Source: Closterium sp. NIES-65 | Taxonomy: Eukaryota > Streptophyta > Zygnematophyceae > Desmidiales > Closteriaceae | Length of the DNA stretch: 64,000 nucleotides | Direction of reading: 5' to 3' | Assembly (NCBI GenBank): GCA_948144175.1 | Contig: CANXME010001993.1 | Span: 372,001 to 436,000 of the forward strand | In this document: one piece after another, positions 43,087-53,572 of the stretch | How the letters are laid out: the number at the start of each line of letters is the position of its first letter | Numbering within the stretch: the first letter of the stretch is position 1 | Notes under the pieces: model-generated | Databases searched by the model: none | Told to the model about the DNA's origin: nothing | Seen by the model: only the letters and a program-made list of their open reading frames with translations | Translations under genes and position numbers: made by a program

Positions 43087-44214
43087 TGTCAACGGGAGTG
43101 TTGTGTGCCCCCGTCCTCACTTGGGCGGAGCCGACCTCGTGGTCGGATGTGTGAGAGTTGTAGCCGACCTGCAGCAGTGAGCACGGGGGCCACTGCAGGG
43201 GCGCCGAGCTGGAGAGCGCCTGGCTGGCCGAGTAGGAGGACACCGCCCTGGACGCCTGGTTGGCGTCCCGGATGCCTGGCCGGCGTCCTGAGAAGCAGGA
43301 CGCTGAGCTGGGCGTCGCCACGACTACCCGGGCTCCTGGTCGACGTCGTGGGCGCGTGCACGGCGTCCTGGAAGGCCAGACGCCGACCTAGGCGTCTGCA
43401 CAGCGAGCCTAGGAGTCTGGGACGCCGCCTTGGGCGTCTGCACGGCGTCCTGGGGGCCCGGACGCCGACCTGGGCGTGTGGTCGGCGTCCTGGGAGGCTG
43501 GACGCCGCTCTGGAGGTCTGCTCGGCATCCTGGGCGTCTGGACGCCGACCTGGGGGTTCGGAAGGCGTCCTGGGCGCCTGGATGGCGGACTGGGGACGCC
43601 GGGCATTAGTGGCCGGCTGCGGACTGTACTGGTTGACCGAGCGTGGTTGCCCAGTCGACCGGGATACCCGGGCGATGTGCGCGAGTGTCGCCAGGGTGGA
43701 GTCTGCGAGGCCGACCTCGGGGGTGGTATCCCGAGGTCGACGTGGCTGGTGGGCGCAGTCGCTGGCGTGGAGTCTGCCAGGCGTCTGCGCTGGGTACGTG
43801 ACAAGGAAGTGCGCACCAACCAGCTGCGCGCGCCTGCAAAGCAGGTGCACCGTTGTCCTGCGAGTGCAACGCTGTGCAGCCGACTTGCTGCAACGTTGGC
43901 ACCCCGTGGACTGCAACGTTGTCGGACCGCTACTCTGCAACGCTGGAGCGGTGCGAGCGTTGCTGCGCTGGAGCGCGGTCGACCGTGCTGCGCTGGAGGT
44001 CGACCAGCAGCCTAGCTAGCTCTGATGTAGTCAATGTTGCCAATATTGTTGCAATTATTATTGATGTTTTCCTAGTGAAACTCTTGCGAATTCTCCCCGT
44101 GAACTAGCAAGCAGCGTGAACACAAGGAAACGACTAAGTGAACGAACGCAGAGATCACACGAGCACCCGTGCCTAGCCCATAGTCTAGCTCCCGTTGCAG
44201 CAGTTATCTCCGCA
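43087..44214 (+). repeat. Solo LTR G1 (family G), 1128 bp
   Basis: Starts TGTCAACGGGAG and ends TTATCTCCGCA, with a perfect five-base duplication ACCAG on both sides (43082-43086 and 44215-44219). Removing it restores the reading frame of H1. It matches 51010-51921 at both ends (GACGGGA...GCCCCG...CTTGGGCGGAGCCGAC and CTCTGATGTAGTC...GAAACTCTTGC). It contains a 40-bp minisatellite (43195-43605) with units starting GGACGCCGACCTGGGCGT, which makes it longer than the other copies. No coding content. Confidence 0.85.
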
Positions 44215-45216
44215 ACCAGCACCGTTCTCCTCTCCATCATCATCCTCACATCCGGGAGTCCACCACTTGGGCCGTTTCCAACATTTTGCCCATGCGTGTC
44301 CCGATTTCTTGCAATACTAGCAGCTGCCCTTGAACCCACGGTAGCCACCACGATGAGCATCATCTTCGTCATCACTCTTGCTCCTCAGCTTCTTCTCCTC
44401 ATCATGCTTGCTTCTGTGTCGTCCACTCCCGCCTTGTCCTCGTTCACCTTTACCACGACCATTTCCTTTACGCCACTTGCTGCCCTGTACTCCGTACCCA
44501 CCATCACCATCATAGTTTTGGCTCAGCTGCCTCCTCCTAAACTCCTCTAGGATTCTAGTTCGAACCCACTCAAGAGTCCAGAGGCTCTGGTTTTGAGGGA
44601 GGCTCATGCCGCTGGTGAAGACCATCCATGACTCTGGCAGCAGTAACAACATTTTCAAACACTTCATTTGCTCCGGGTAGCTGATGCAGCCAATTTGCAG
44701 TTTTGCATACAACTCTCTCATCTTGTCAAGCATTGGCTGAATCGGCTCCCCTTCACTCATCCTCAATGACGCCAACTCGCGTTCCAGCATGAGCGTTGCA
44801 ACCACCAACGTTGGCGCGTGTAGTTCCTTGAGCACTTTCCAAGCTTGTGGCCCGCAATCATCCTTTTCCAGCAGATGCATCACATGCGATCTCTGGTTGA
44901 GCTCCAAGCTTTGCGATAGGAGATAGTAGCCGGCGGTAGCACGCTCGTCCCATTCTTCTTGAAGGACGGGGTCGCTCAGCCCCTTCTCTTCTCCCGTCAT
45001 CAGCTTCAACAACCCGACTTGCCGGAAGTACAGCTGCATTTTCCACGCCCAATCATCGTAGCCATTGCCGTTAAACTTGTCGACAACGAAGTTCTTGAGC
45101 ACGTCCTTCAACAGTGAGCTTTGGCTGGTCCGCACTCCCCTTGGCGCTGAACCACCGTCATCTTGGACTCCAGTATTAGCTCGTGCCACTGATCCTTCGT
45201 TTCTGCTCGACTCCAT
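44215..45216 (-). pseudogene. gag: Copia H1 gag, stop inside the zinc knuckle
   Basis: Starts MESSRNEGSVARANTG and reads FVVDKFNGNGYDDWAWKMQL, LEKDDCGPQAWKVLKEL and a basic Gly/Arg-rich tail; it resembles the copia B gag. The zinc knuckle reads C, stop, YCKKSGHAWAKC: the codon after the first cysteine is TAG (44317-44319), where copia B has tryptophan (CWYCKKAGH). A TGG to TAG change explains it. It continues in frame to the G1 junction at 44215. Confidence 0.85.
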
Positions 45217-45247
45217 GGTGTTCTAACGGCAAGACGTCCAATGCCCA

Positions 45248-45340
45248 GCTCTGATACCACTTGCAGACCATTATTTGGGATCAAGAGGCTCTTAACACAT
45301 CTTTAATCAACACTAGGTAGTCCCCACGGGGTAAGATCGA
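45248..45340 (-). repeat. Primer site and LTR end of copia H1
   Basis: On the minus strand the LTR ends AATGGTCTGCA, two bases later TGGTATCAGAGC (45248-45259). The LTR is recognisable only to about 45335, where it meets a tandem repeat. The same LTR end occurs at 30798. Confidence 0.6.
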
Positions 45341-45513
45341 GCAGACCGCCGTTGCTTAAGTGCAGATCAAACATTTTGCCGTTGCTTAAGTGCAGATCGA
45401 GCATTTCGCCATTGCTTAGTGCAGATGGAGCATTTCGCCATTGCTCAAGTGCAGATCTAGCATTTTGCCATTTCTTAAGTGCAGATCGAGCATTTCGCCG
45501 TTGCTTAAGTGCA
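45341..45513. repeat. 33-bp tandem repeat, five copies
   Basis: Unit GCAGATCGAGCATTTCGCC followed by ATTGCTTAAGT, with small variations. It lies between the H1 LTR end and a CGGTTCG-motif stretch. Confidence 0.75.
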
Positions 45514-47103
45514 GGTTCGATATCGAACCGGACCGGTTTGACCGAACGGGTTCAATTTGTTGGCTGTTTTAACGAACCACGAACAGGCACCAAGCAGACC
45601 GGTTCATGAACGAGCATGTTCGGTTCAGCAGTGAACCGGTTCGGTTTCTTACGGTATAAATACGAACCAGCCGGTTTGGTACCGTGCTCATGCCTAATTA
45701 CAGTGCTATGGAAGTAAGTTGGTAGAATTTTGTGCTTGACAGTTGCGATTTGAATGATGGCGTTCGGTCTTGGCACTGATTTCGCCAATTTCGCCCAACC
45801 AGCTCACCCCACCCAAACCCCACCGTACCACAAAGCACCTCCCAAACCAAATCCGCTCTCTCACTTCCGTACTGCAGCGTCCACACTAACCTAATCCTCG
45901 CGTGCTAGATCTAACTCTCCACACTCCAGCCTAAGTGGTTAGCGGAAGAACTCACCTAAAACGAAAAGTTTTAGGATAGATGTATTTAACGCGGGCATGA
46001 GTATGGTGGCTAGAGGTATTGCGAATGTTAACATTCGAGCTCAAAATTGAGCTAATGTTGTTTTTTATGACGTAGTATAAAACCAGCGCGTTGTGATGGA
46101 TTTGTAGTGATGGAAGCCTTAAGAGCATGGGAAACAACTATCGGTAAAAGTTTCAAAACATTTTTTACAAACCTCAACTTACTGAACCAAAAGGGGGCTC
46201 CCTATATTGCTCAAGCCAACCTTGTTGTTGACAATTGAGCTATATTTGGAGCTCAATCGTCAAGTTACGCCATTCCGCTACTTAAGCGTTCTAGCTAGGC
46301 GTTCTCACGGTTCAAATCCTAGAAACAAGTAGGAATATTGTTTCTTATGGGTAGTTAAGGCTAGGACAGAAATTGATAAATTTCTAAGGAGATTTAATAT
46401 GTAGTTTTCCTAAGTAAAAGACTCTTGCTCGCAACTCGTAGCCCTTTACTTAGTCGCAAGTAGGAAATGTGGTCGAATCTTAAGCTGCGAACTCGTTTGA
46501 AGTGCTGTGATGGGAGATCTGAACTCCTTCCACAAGCCCTAGAAGTGATAGCGAGCTTAGGGGGGAGATGGTGGAGCTTCCCTTTTTTTTTTTTTTTTTT
46601 TTTTTTTGGACCCAACTTGTGCAACAAAAATGTCACACTGGATGGTTCCATCAAGTCTCAAGCGTTTATCAACAGCAACCTGCAATTTTGAATGGAGCCC
46701 AAAGTTCGAACCTGTCCGAGTTCGGGTCGAACACCTTAGTGTTCTACCCTAACTGAATATGTTTTAAGAAATATTCTGAGTTCAAAGTTCGAGTTCGGTT
46801 TGACAAAGGTGCATGTTTGAATGAGTTCGCGTCAAACGGGTTCGAGTTCGATCGTTGCTCAAAGGCACCTAGTAGACAACTTTCTATTACTGTTAGAACT
46901 TAGGAGCTAAATTAGTAAATCTCGCGTAAATTTCGAAATTTGGGTGGGGGGTATGAGCTATGGGCTAAAGATTGGCGCTAGGGTTGGGCTGAGCCCAATG
47001 TCAAAATCAGTGCTGTGACGAGTGGTAAGCGGTGGTGAGTTGGTTGCGAATTTTCATTTCAACAATTTTGTTGGGGAGGACGGAGTTCCTATCTTTGCTT
47101 AGT
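45514..47103 (+). other. Intron 6, right part; dispersed repeats, no gene
   Basis: 45514-45696 is a CGGTTCG/GAACCGG-motif stretch ending TGCTCATGCCTA. 45697-46580 is AT-rich and contains no recognisable feature except a weak tRNA-like patch (rejected). A run of 24 T lies at about 46585-46608. 46700-46870 has GTTCGAGTTCGG motifs. Confidence 0.5.
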
Positions 47104-47366
47104 CGGTGGCAAAATCGCCGATCTGCACAGATCGGCGGGCGAAATCGCCGGTCTGCGCATATCGGCAGGCAAAAGCGGGTATCACGACCCGCCTCCTGGT
47201 CAGCCCAACCCGGGCCCGGGTCCTATCGACCCGCCTCTATAAGGCCGGGCTGGGTTGGGATTCAGGATTATTGTACCGGGGGAGAACCGGCCCGACCGAG
47301 ACCCAGTCGGGTCAGGCCAGATCGGAACGGGTCGGGCCGGGTCAGGCCGATTGCTCATCATGCCTA
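47104..47366. repeat. 30-bp repeats and GGGTCGGG stretch ending TTGCTCATCATGCCTA
   Basis: About three copies of a 29-31 bp unit (GGCGGGCGAAATCGCCGGTC type) at 47104-47185, then palindromic CCCGGGCCCGGG and GGGTCGGGCCGGG motifs to 47366. The same unit occurs six times at 49498-49690, on the other side of exons 7 and 8. Confidence 0.6.
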
Positions 47367-47439
47367 CTCAAACCCAGTGCCGTGTTCCTTCTGCCATGGC
47401 TTCTGGACCACCTCTCTCTACCCCCTTTCTTTTTGACAT

Positions 47440-47670
47440 CTCGTTTTTCCTATGAACAGTCCAGCCCTAGCCCATTTGATCCTTCTTTATTTAGTCCGCT
47501 CCCCTTTTTTCGGATCTGAAAAGCAGAGACCCCTTCGCCTCCATTTTCCATGGCCTTGTTTACATCTCCTTTTTCAAATGGACTGTCCTTCGTTGGCCCA
47601 TTAAATCCCTTTCTATTCAGACCGCTTAACTTTGATCGGATCTGGGAAGCAGAGACACCTACACCTTGTT
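47440..47670 (+). repeat. Tandem duplication of about 118 bp before exon 7
   Basis: 47447-47545 and 47566-47665 share GCCCATT, TCTATTTAGxCCGCT-like, GATCxGATCTG and GAAGCAGAGAC blocks in order. They are diverged by perhaps a quarter, so the duplication is old. Non-coding as far as I can see. Confidence 0.55.
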
Positions 47671-47753
47671 TATTTGCCCCTGCTGACTTTGACATTCCAC
47701 ATTTTTTTGTCTTTGCCTCCCTCACTCCCAACATATCTTCACATGAAGTTTAG

Positions 47754-47825
47754 GCATCTTTATGAAAATCAGATCAGTGGCTCTATCCCTGTGGAGATTG
47801 GCTCAATGAGCAAGTTGGAGCTTTT
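47754..47825 (+). CDS. LRR exon 7 (type c)
   Basis: 72 nt between GAAGTTTAG and GTAAGAGT. It encodes ENQISGSIPVEIGSMSKL. Intron 7 (388 bp) aligns with intron 3 over GGCGCCCCATTxTCACACCC and CTGCTGTCCTCACC. Confidence 0.8.
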
Positions 47826-48213
47826 GTAAGAGTTGTTTACATCAGGTTCAAGAATTTCCTGTTCTCTCTATATGTATTTCTAAGCAACTAATCTTCAATC
47901 CCAGGCGCCCCATTTTCACACCCCTTCAATTGAATCTTAACCTTTCTTCGCCATCCTCTCTTCTGCTGTCCTCACCATGCACCGTTGCTGGTCTGTTGTG
48001 AAGCAACACTAGTCACAGTGTAATAGAATATTATCACTTGGCAATAGAAATAATCATCTTCTCATACCTAGTTCATGTTTTGAGAACGATGATAAATAAG
48101 TCAAGTAGTATCAGCAACCATCTTTGTTGGTTGACCGACCCAGTGTTGGTGGTCAGGCCAGATCTCTCCCCTCCTTGCCATGAACATCTCTCTCTCCTCG
48201 TTGACACCAACAG

Positions 48214-48285
48214 CTCTCTCCGCTCCAACATGCTGTCAGGATCCTTGCCCTCCTCGATAACAGGGCTCGCAGCAGTTTCAGAATT
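48214..48285 (+). CDS. LRR exon 8 (type d)
   Basis: 72 nt between GACACCAACAG and GTAAGGGA. It encodes SNMLSGSLPSSITGLAAV. It closes the second a-b-c-d block. Intron 8 then holds the hAT relic and copia G. Confidence 0.8.
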
Positions 48286-49497
48286 GTAAGGGATCAAATG
48301 GTTTGCTAGAAATGCGGTTGCTCTTGACTCTTCTGGTCAACCTTACTAGTACTTTGACCTCTGTTTTAGCCCTGACTGTGACTGTGAAGAGGTACATCCA
48401 AAAGTAGGAAGTACGGTGTTGTCCTTCTGCTGCATTGAGCAAGGTGCCTGAGAGTGGAAGGTGCGTAAAAGTGAAAGGAGTATGAGAGTAGGCTGCTGTG
48501 CTACGGCTGCTGTGTTGTTGAAAACAAAATCTGCCTGGCTCATGGCTTGTAACGAGTCAAAAAGGCTTGTGATGATCCAGGCAGTAGGCCCACCAGCCTC
48601 TTATCCCCGTGAGTGGCACTCGTAATTGTGAGAAGTCAGAAGCGCAACAAAGAACCAATGATTAGATTCGGAATGAGGGAGGTATACAAAGTTGAGAGAG
48701 CGAATGGGGGGCTGGTTCGGACCTTGGCCAACATTATTGGCCGCAACTCGCAAAGTTTGGTTGGAAAATGACCAAAGGGTCAAATAATCTTGGCCAACCA
48801 AACCTTGGGGGTCAAATAATTGGGCAAACGGTGAGTGAATCCAACCCCAACTAGGGTAGGCATGCGCATAATGCCCGACCAGGTCGGGTTGGGGTCGGGC
48901 TAGGCTTGAGAAAGCGGCGAATACGATGGCTGGTTGATGTGATCATAACGAACATGTTCTAGACGAATATGGTCGTGCTCGCATTTTCAGCAGCCCTCGT
49001 TATCAATCACATCCACCAGCTTATTTGCTCTGGTGGGGGAAATTAGGCTTTTCTCTTGTTTCTTCCCTAAAATGCCCTAAATCACAATGGTGCCAAAGCC
49101 AAACCAATCAAGGATAGTAGAAAATGGTTGCGCCACCAACCTAATTGTCTAGTGTTGAAGGTGAAATTAGTGGTGGACGGAGTAGTCTAATCGAGGGTGC
49201 GGTAAGGGACTTAGCTAAAAAATCGAGCTAAAAAATGAGCTCGGCATGCCGTGATGAACCGAGCACAAGCGTGTTCGCCTTCAACGCTTTTGGAGAATAG
49301 AATAAGTGTCTGGTTCGCCTGTTCGCCTGAATGTTCGACTTTGGGTTGGGCCGACCATTTTATATTGCCGATCCAGTTGGGTCGGGTTGGGAATACCCGG
49401 CGGGGTCGGGTCGTCCCGTATGCCAGGTCGGGTCGACCTGGCTACCTGGGTTGGGGGTAGACAAACGATCCGGCCAATAATCCAAATCGGGTCCGGT
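48286..49497 (+). other. Intron 8, left part; dispersed repeats
   Basis: No gene. A member of the dispersed family starts TAGGCATGCGCA at 48857 and is followed by GGTCGGG motifs. A second one, with GTTCG then GGGTCGGG motifs, occupies about 49245-49470. Confidence 0.45.
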
Positions 49498-49690
49498 ACA
49501 TGGCGGGTCTGCGCGTATTGGCGGGCGAAAATGCCGATCCGCGCGTATCGGTGGCCGAAATCGCCGTTTGCACCTATCGGTAGACGAAATCACCGATTTG
49601 CGAGTATCGGCGGGCGAAAATACCGATCTGCAATTATGGGCGGGCGAATGTGCCGATACGCGCGGATCGGCGGGCAAACATACAGGCACT
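49498..49690. repeat. 30-bp tandem repeat, six copies
   Basis: Units of the type GGCGGGCGAAAATGCCGATC then TGCGCGTATC. Related to the array at 47104. It is followed by AAAATCGGGTATAGCAACCC, comparable with AAAAGCGGGTATCACGACCC after the first array, so both belong to one longer repeat. Confidence 0.7.
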
Positions 49691-50129
49691 GTCAAAATCG
49701 GGTATAGCAACCCGACCCGCCCCCGAGTCAATCTGACCCGGGGGCGGTCAGGCGTGACCCGGTCCTTCAATGCCGAGTCGGGCGAGGCGGGTACCCGGTT
49801 GGGTCTCACCATGTCTCACCGAGTTACACCACCCGCTTGTGGGCGCCTCCATTCCCTTGCAAAGTTGGCATATACGCGTTTCGCGTATCATACACTAGCG
49901 TACGATACGCTGGCGTATATATATATATATACGCCATACGCCAAGGCTCTCGTACTGCAGATACGCTAAAATACGCTGGGCGGGCAGGTAGAACGTTTTC
50001 CCGGGCAGGTGGAAAAAACAAAAACACATCTCAATAATTTATTCATAAATATCCCGAAATACATTTTTGTGGCTACTTCTCCCCATACATCTCCACCCTC
50101 TAGCTAGCCTCCCCACAACCTATTTCCTT
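49691..50129. other. Palindromic TACGC/GCGTA region
   Basis: No gene. 49870-49980 is rich in inverted GCGTAT/ATACGC motifs around an (AT) run (49915-49932) and could fold into a hairpin. It may be the edge of the hAT element, but I cannot define terminal inverted repeats. Confidence 0.35.
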
Positions 50130-51009
50130 GCGGGGCTATTCCACCACCACCCCTTCCTCATACTCATCCGCCAGAACTGCATCCTCTCCCTCCTCTCCCT
50201 CCCCACCAATCATTTCATCCTCCTCGTCTATGTTATAGCCCGGGGGGGAAGGGGCATCCGGGACATTCCCGGGCACAACCGTGCTGCCCCCATCCTTCCT
50301 TGTTATACCAGTTGCGCACAACGTTTCACTTGTGCGCAACGTAGACGAGGTCCGCACATTTGGTGGACCCGAGCCAGCTGCAGCGGGCGGTGTGGACGCC
50401 TTCCCACACCGCCCAGCCACGTTCGCATGAGGAAGCGGAGACGGGATGAGTGAGCACCCAGCATGCAAGGGTGGCAAGCTCAGGGTACTCGGTGCTGTGC
50501 CACGACCACCATTCCTCATCCATCACGGCAGCTCTGAAGATCTCGGCTGCTGCCTTCTTCTGCCCCATTGCCCACCCTTTCCATTTGTCGCTGAGAACCA
50601 GCTGCGCCAGCCCACTCCTCACCTCGCATAGCCAGGACACAGCTGTGTCCCGAATCTGATCCCGCAGGCATGAGCACTTGTTTCCCCTTCCCCCCCGTCA
50701 GGCTCGGGTTCTTCATGAAGGCAAGGGTGAAGTCGTGGTTGCGCACGAAGTTAATCATCTCCCCTGCCTTCACCACGACCACCTTCGCCCATGACATCTT
50801 TCCCACATCTTCCATTATCAGGTCCAGAACATGCGTGGCAAAAGGCACGTGCTCAATGTGCGGCCATGTTGTCGCAATCTTCTTGTCTGCCACTGCATAG
50901 CTGTTGCTGCTATCAGTGCAAACCGCAACCACATTCTCCGGCCCCACCTTATTTATGACGGGGCAGAGAATGTTGGCGATATACCTCCCCGTCTTCAGCT
51001 CCATGTGGC
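50130..51009 (-). pseudogene. hAT-family transposase relic
   Basis: Minus-strand reading from 51009 gives a DUF659-like block (AVCTDSSNSYAVADKKIATTW-type, ending FATHVLDLIMEDVGK), as in hAT-related transposases: a conserved aspartate, then a conserved histidine near CAAHxLN. After a frameshift near 50670 it continues with VLSDKWKGWAMG and ends in a hAT C-terminal dimerisation block (WWSWHS, LATLACWVLTHPVSASSCERGW). A stop follows at 50326. The N-terminal half is missing; copia G begins exactly where it stops. It would have been a cut-and-paste transposase. Confidence 0.75.
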
Positions 51010-51921
51010 TGTTGACGGGAATAGAGTGTTGGCCCCGACATCGCTTGGGCGAAGCCGACTTCATGGTCAAGTGCATGGGAGGTGCAGCCGACTGCTCTGC
51101 AGAGTTCGACGCAAGCCTGGGTGTGCAGGTCGACAAGGTGGTCGACCTGCGGGCAACCGTGCGATGCCGCCGTTGAGAGGAGCCGGCGGCCTACTTCGAC
51201 GGGGAGGTCGACGAAGGTGGTCGTCGAACTATGCGCGGGACTTTTGAGAGGTGGTCGAAGGAAGGGTCCGTCGACCAGGGTGGTCCTCGACGGGAGTCAT
51301 GGTCGACGAGGGAGGTCGTCGACAAGGGCACCGAGGCAGTACCCGGTCTACCAAGTCACCTCCTCGACGAGGTTCTGCGGAGGCACGCGAGGCTCATCGA
51401 GGCTGCGATGGCGAAGGCGACCTCGGGCTGGTATCTCGAGGTCCACGTGGAGCGTTAGGCGCAACCATTGGCACGTGGCCGACTTGGCGCCTGCGCGACG
51501 GTAGAGAACATGCTCGACCGCCGCCGCGCACCCGCGAAGTGGGTGTGCACCTGCGTTACTATCATCTGCGGATTCAGCGCTGGCAGACCGCTCTGCTGCA
51601 GCGTTGGCAAGCCGCGTTGTCGATCTGCTCTGCTGGCAGGTCGTGTTTCTGCAGTGTTGGCGCGGTGCCTCTACGCAACGCTGGCAGATTGTTGACTTTG
51701 ATACGCTGGGAGCCAACCTGCTAGGTTGCTAGGCTCTGATGTAGTCTGTCGTTGCTTTTGCCATCATTCTGTAATCCCAACTTTGCTTGTGAAACTCTTG
51801 CCAATTCTTTCTGTGAATGTGCAAGTGCTAGAGTACGCAGGCAAAGCTACGATCACACTCACAACCCGTGCCAACCTTGTAGTCTAGCTCCAACCGTTGT
51901 AGACCCCGCGGATTACCTTCA
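51010..51921 (+). repeat. 5' LTR of copia G (G2)
   Basis: 912 bp, from TGTTGACGGGAATAG to GATTACCTTCA. Its ends match G1 and G3. The middle is a set of GTCGACGA/GTCGTCGAC motifs. The right limit is inferred by alignment with G1, whose limit is fixed by its duplication. Confidence 0.65.
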
Positions 51922-51982
51922 GAATTAGTAGCCGATTGCTCACTTACCTATGTCGTTCGTAGGGCAGTAGCCCGTGCAGACC

Positions 51983-52712
51983 ATGACGCCTAACCCCGGT
52001 GAAGCTGGCAGTGTAGAGGATACGCTGGAGGCATGGTTAGCTCATGCAAGGAAACGCCACGTAGGTGGTGAGTTCGGGATGACTTAACCCTTAGAGGTGC
52101 TCCTCCTAGGCATCCGTGCGCAGTGGGCGATGGAACACCCCTCCGGACCTGCTTCTCCTCGACCGTTGCAAAACGAAGGTGGCATCAACGAGGAGGTCGA
52201 CGGCGGTGACCAAGTCGGCAGTGACCAGGGCACGAGGGTCAGAGGAGTGGTCAGAGCTGCCGACAGCGACGTCGGCAGGAACCAGGCACGAGTGCAGTGG
52301 TCAACGACGGCCGCAGGCAGTTTGCGTGTCCACGTCGAGGGACGACGTCGCTCTCCTCAGCAAAGCAGTGGGATGCCCACGTTGATAACCATGTGACGGC
52401 GGGCGGGATCGCATTGGCGTATTGGTACTTCAAATTCTCGCTGGACCAGATAGACGTGCCCGAGTTGCTACAGGATCGACAGGACTTCATCACGTGGAGG
52501 GAGTCCATCTAGCCCCAGCTGGAGATCGTCGGGCTGAAGGGTTTCGCCGATGGCGACATGCCGACGCCCAATGAGGACGACATCGAGCTGCGGGCGTAGT
52601 TCCACGCGGATCCCCTGCTTACCTGGTCATCTTGAGCTGCGGGCGAAATTCTACGCTAGTGCAGATCGCCCCAAAGCCGTGTCGATTTCGATTGGATGCC
52701 GGCCACCAGGCG
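51983..52712 (+). pseudogene. gag: Copia G gag, N-terminal part
   Basis: A start at 51983 (MTPNPGEAGSVEDTLEAWL) is followed by stops and frame changes. A better preserved stretch at 52370-52610 reads AGGIALAYWYFKFSLDQIDVP, LLQDRQDFITWRESI and then FADGDMPTPNEDDIELRA with single stops. The gag is broken by G3 at about 52713. Confidence 0.6.
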
Positions 52713-53571
52713 TGGCGGTTCATCTTGTCAACGGGAGCTAGACTACGGGGAAGGCACGGGTGTGTGAGTGATCGTTGCGTGTTTGTTTGTGTTCTCTCTA
52801 CGCACACATTCATAGGGAGAATTGGCAAGAGTTTCACAAGCAAAATTATACAATGCATTGGCAACAATGACTACATTAGGTGCAAGACTGCCTCGCGCAC
52901 AGGGCAGGTCAGCCTCCAGCGCAGCACGGTCAACCGCATTCCATCGCAGTAAGGTCCGCACCGCTCCAGCACTGTGGAGAGGCATCTTGCCAACAATGCA
53001 AGTCGACGTCGTGCCAACGCAGCAGCAAGGCAAATGTACAGCATTGCACCCGCATGACAGAAGCACACCTACTTCGCAGGTGCTCGCAGTTGGATGGCGT
53101 GCTGTACACCGTCACATGCATAGCGCAGACGCAAGGTCGACCACGTGCCATGACGGCGTTTGATAATTCACGTTGACCTCGTGATACCACTCCGAGGCTG
53201 GCTTCGCCAGAACCACTTGGACGACTATCGTGCACCTCCGCAGATCCCCGTTGCCCAGGTAACTCGGTCTACCGGGCAACCACGCCGACCAAGTGCTGCT
53301 CCTCGTGCCCATCGACTGTCCAGGTCGACGGCCACCTTTTGCCGACTTCACGAAGTTGGCCACTCCCCCAGGTCGACCACTTCTAGTCGGCCACGTCGAC
53401 CAGGGTTGAAGTCGGCCGCCGGCGCCCGTCGTCGGCGGCTTCGCAGTGGCCCCCCCGCAAGTCGACCAAGCCTGTCGACCTGCAGCAGGTCGGCTGCACC
53501 TCTCACACACCCGACCACGAAGTCGACTCCGCCCAAGCGAGGACGGGGCCAACAGACAGCTCCCGTTGACA
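52713..53571 (-). repeat. LTR of family G inside the gag of copia G (G3)
   Basis: 859 bp in reverse orientation. The minus strand begins TGTCAACGGGAGCTGTC; the opposite side also carries TGTCAACGGGAGC reading inward (52726), so a perfect 13-bp inverted repeat lies at or near the two ends. Flanks AGGCG and CTCAC do not form a target duplication, so the left limit is uncertain or was altered after insertion. Confidence 0.6.
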
Positions 53572-53572
53572 C

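Larger units (their letters stand above)
35840..45262 (-). mobile_element. Copia element H1, truncated host of E and G1
   Basis: The primer site TGGTATCAGAGC is at 45248-45259 (minus), with the end of an LTR beyond it. Gag lies at 44215-45216, protease-like sequence and an unusual following segment at 42333-43086, and the continuation at 35840-36181. Removing G1 (TSD ACCAG) and E (TSD TCACC) rejoins the pieces in frame. Integrase, RT and RNase H are not present. The gag resembles that of copia B, so these are related families. Confidence 0.75.

Noticed and set aside
43476..44015. Long frames in both strands within 43089-44019
   Set aside because: They fall inside solo LTR G1, whose limits are fixed by the ACCAG duplication; the frames follow the 40-bp GC-rich repeat.
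46240..46330. Second tRNA-like patch with GGTTCAAATCC
   Set aside because: The T stem pairs at only two positions and no cloverleaf forms.
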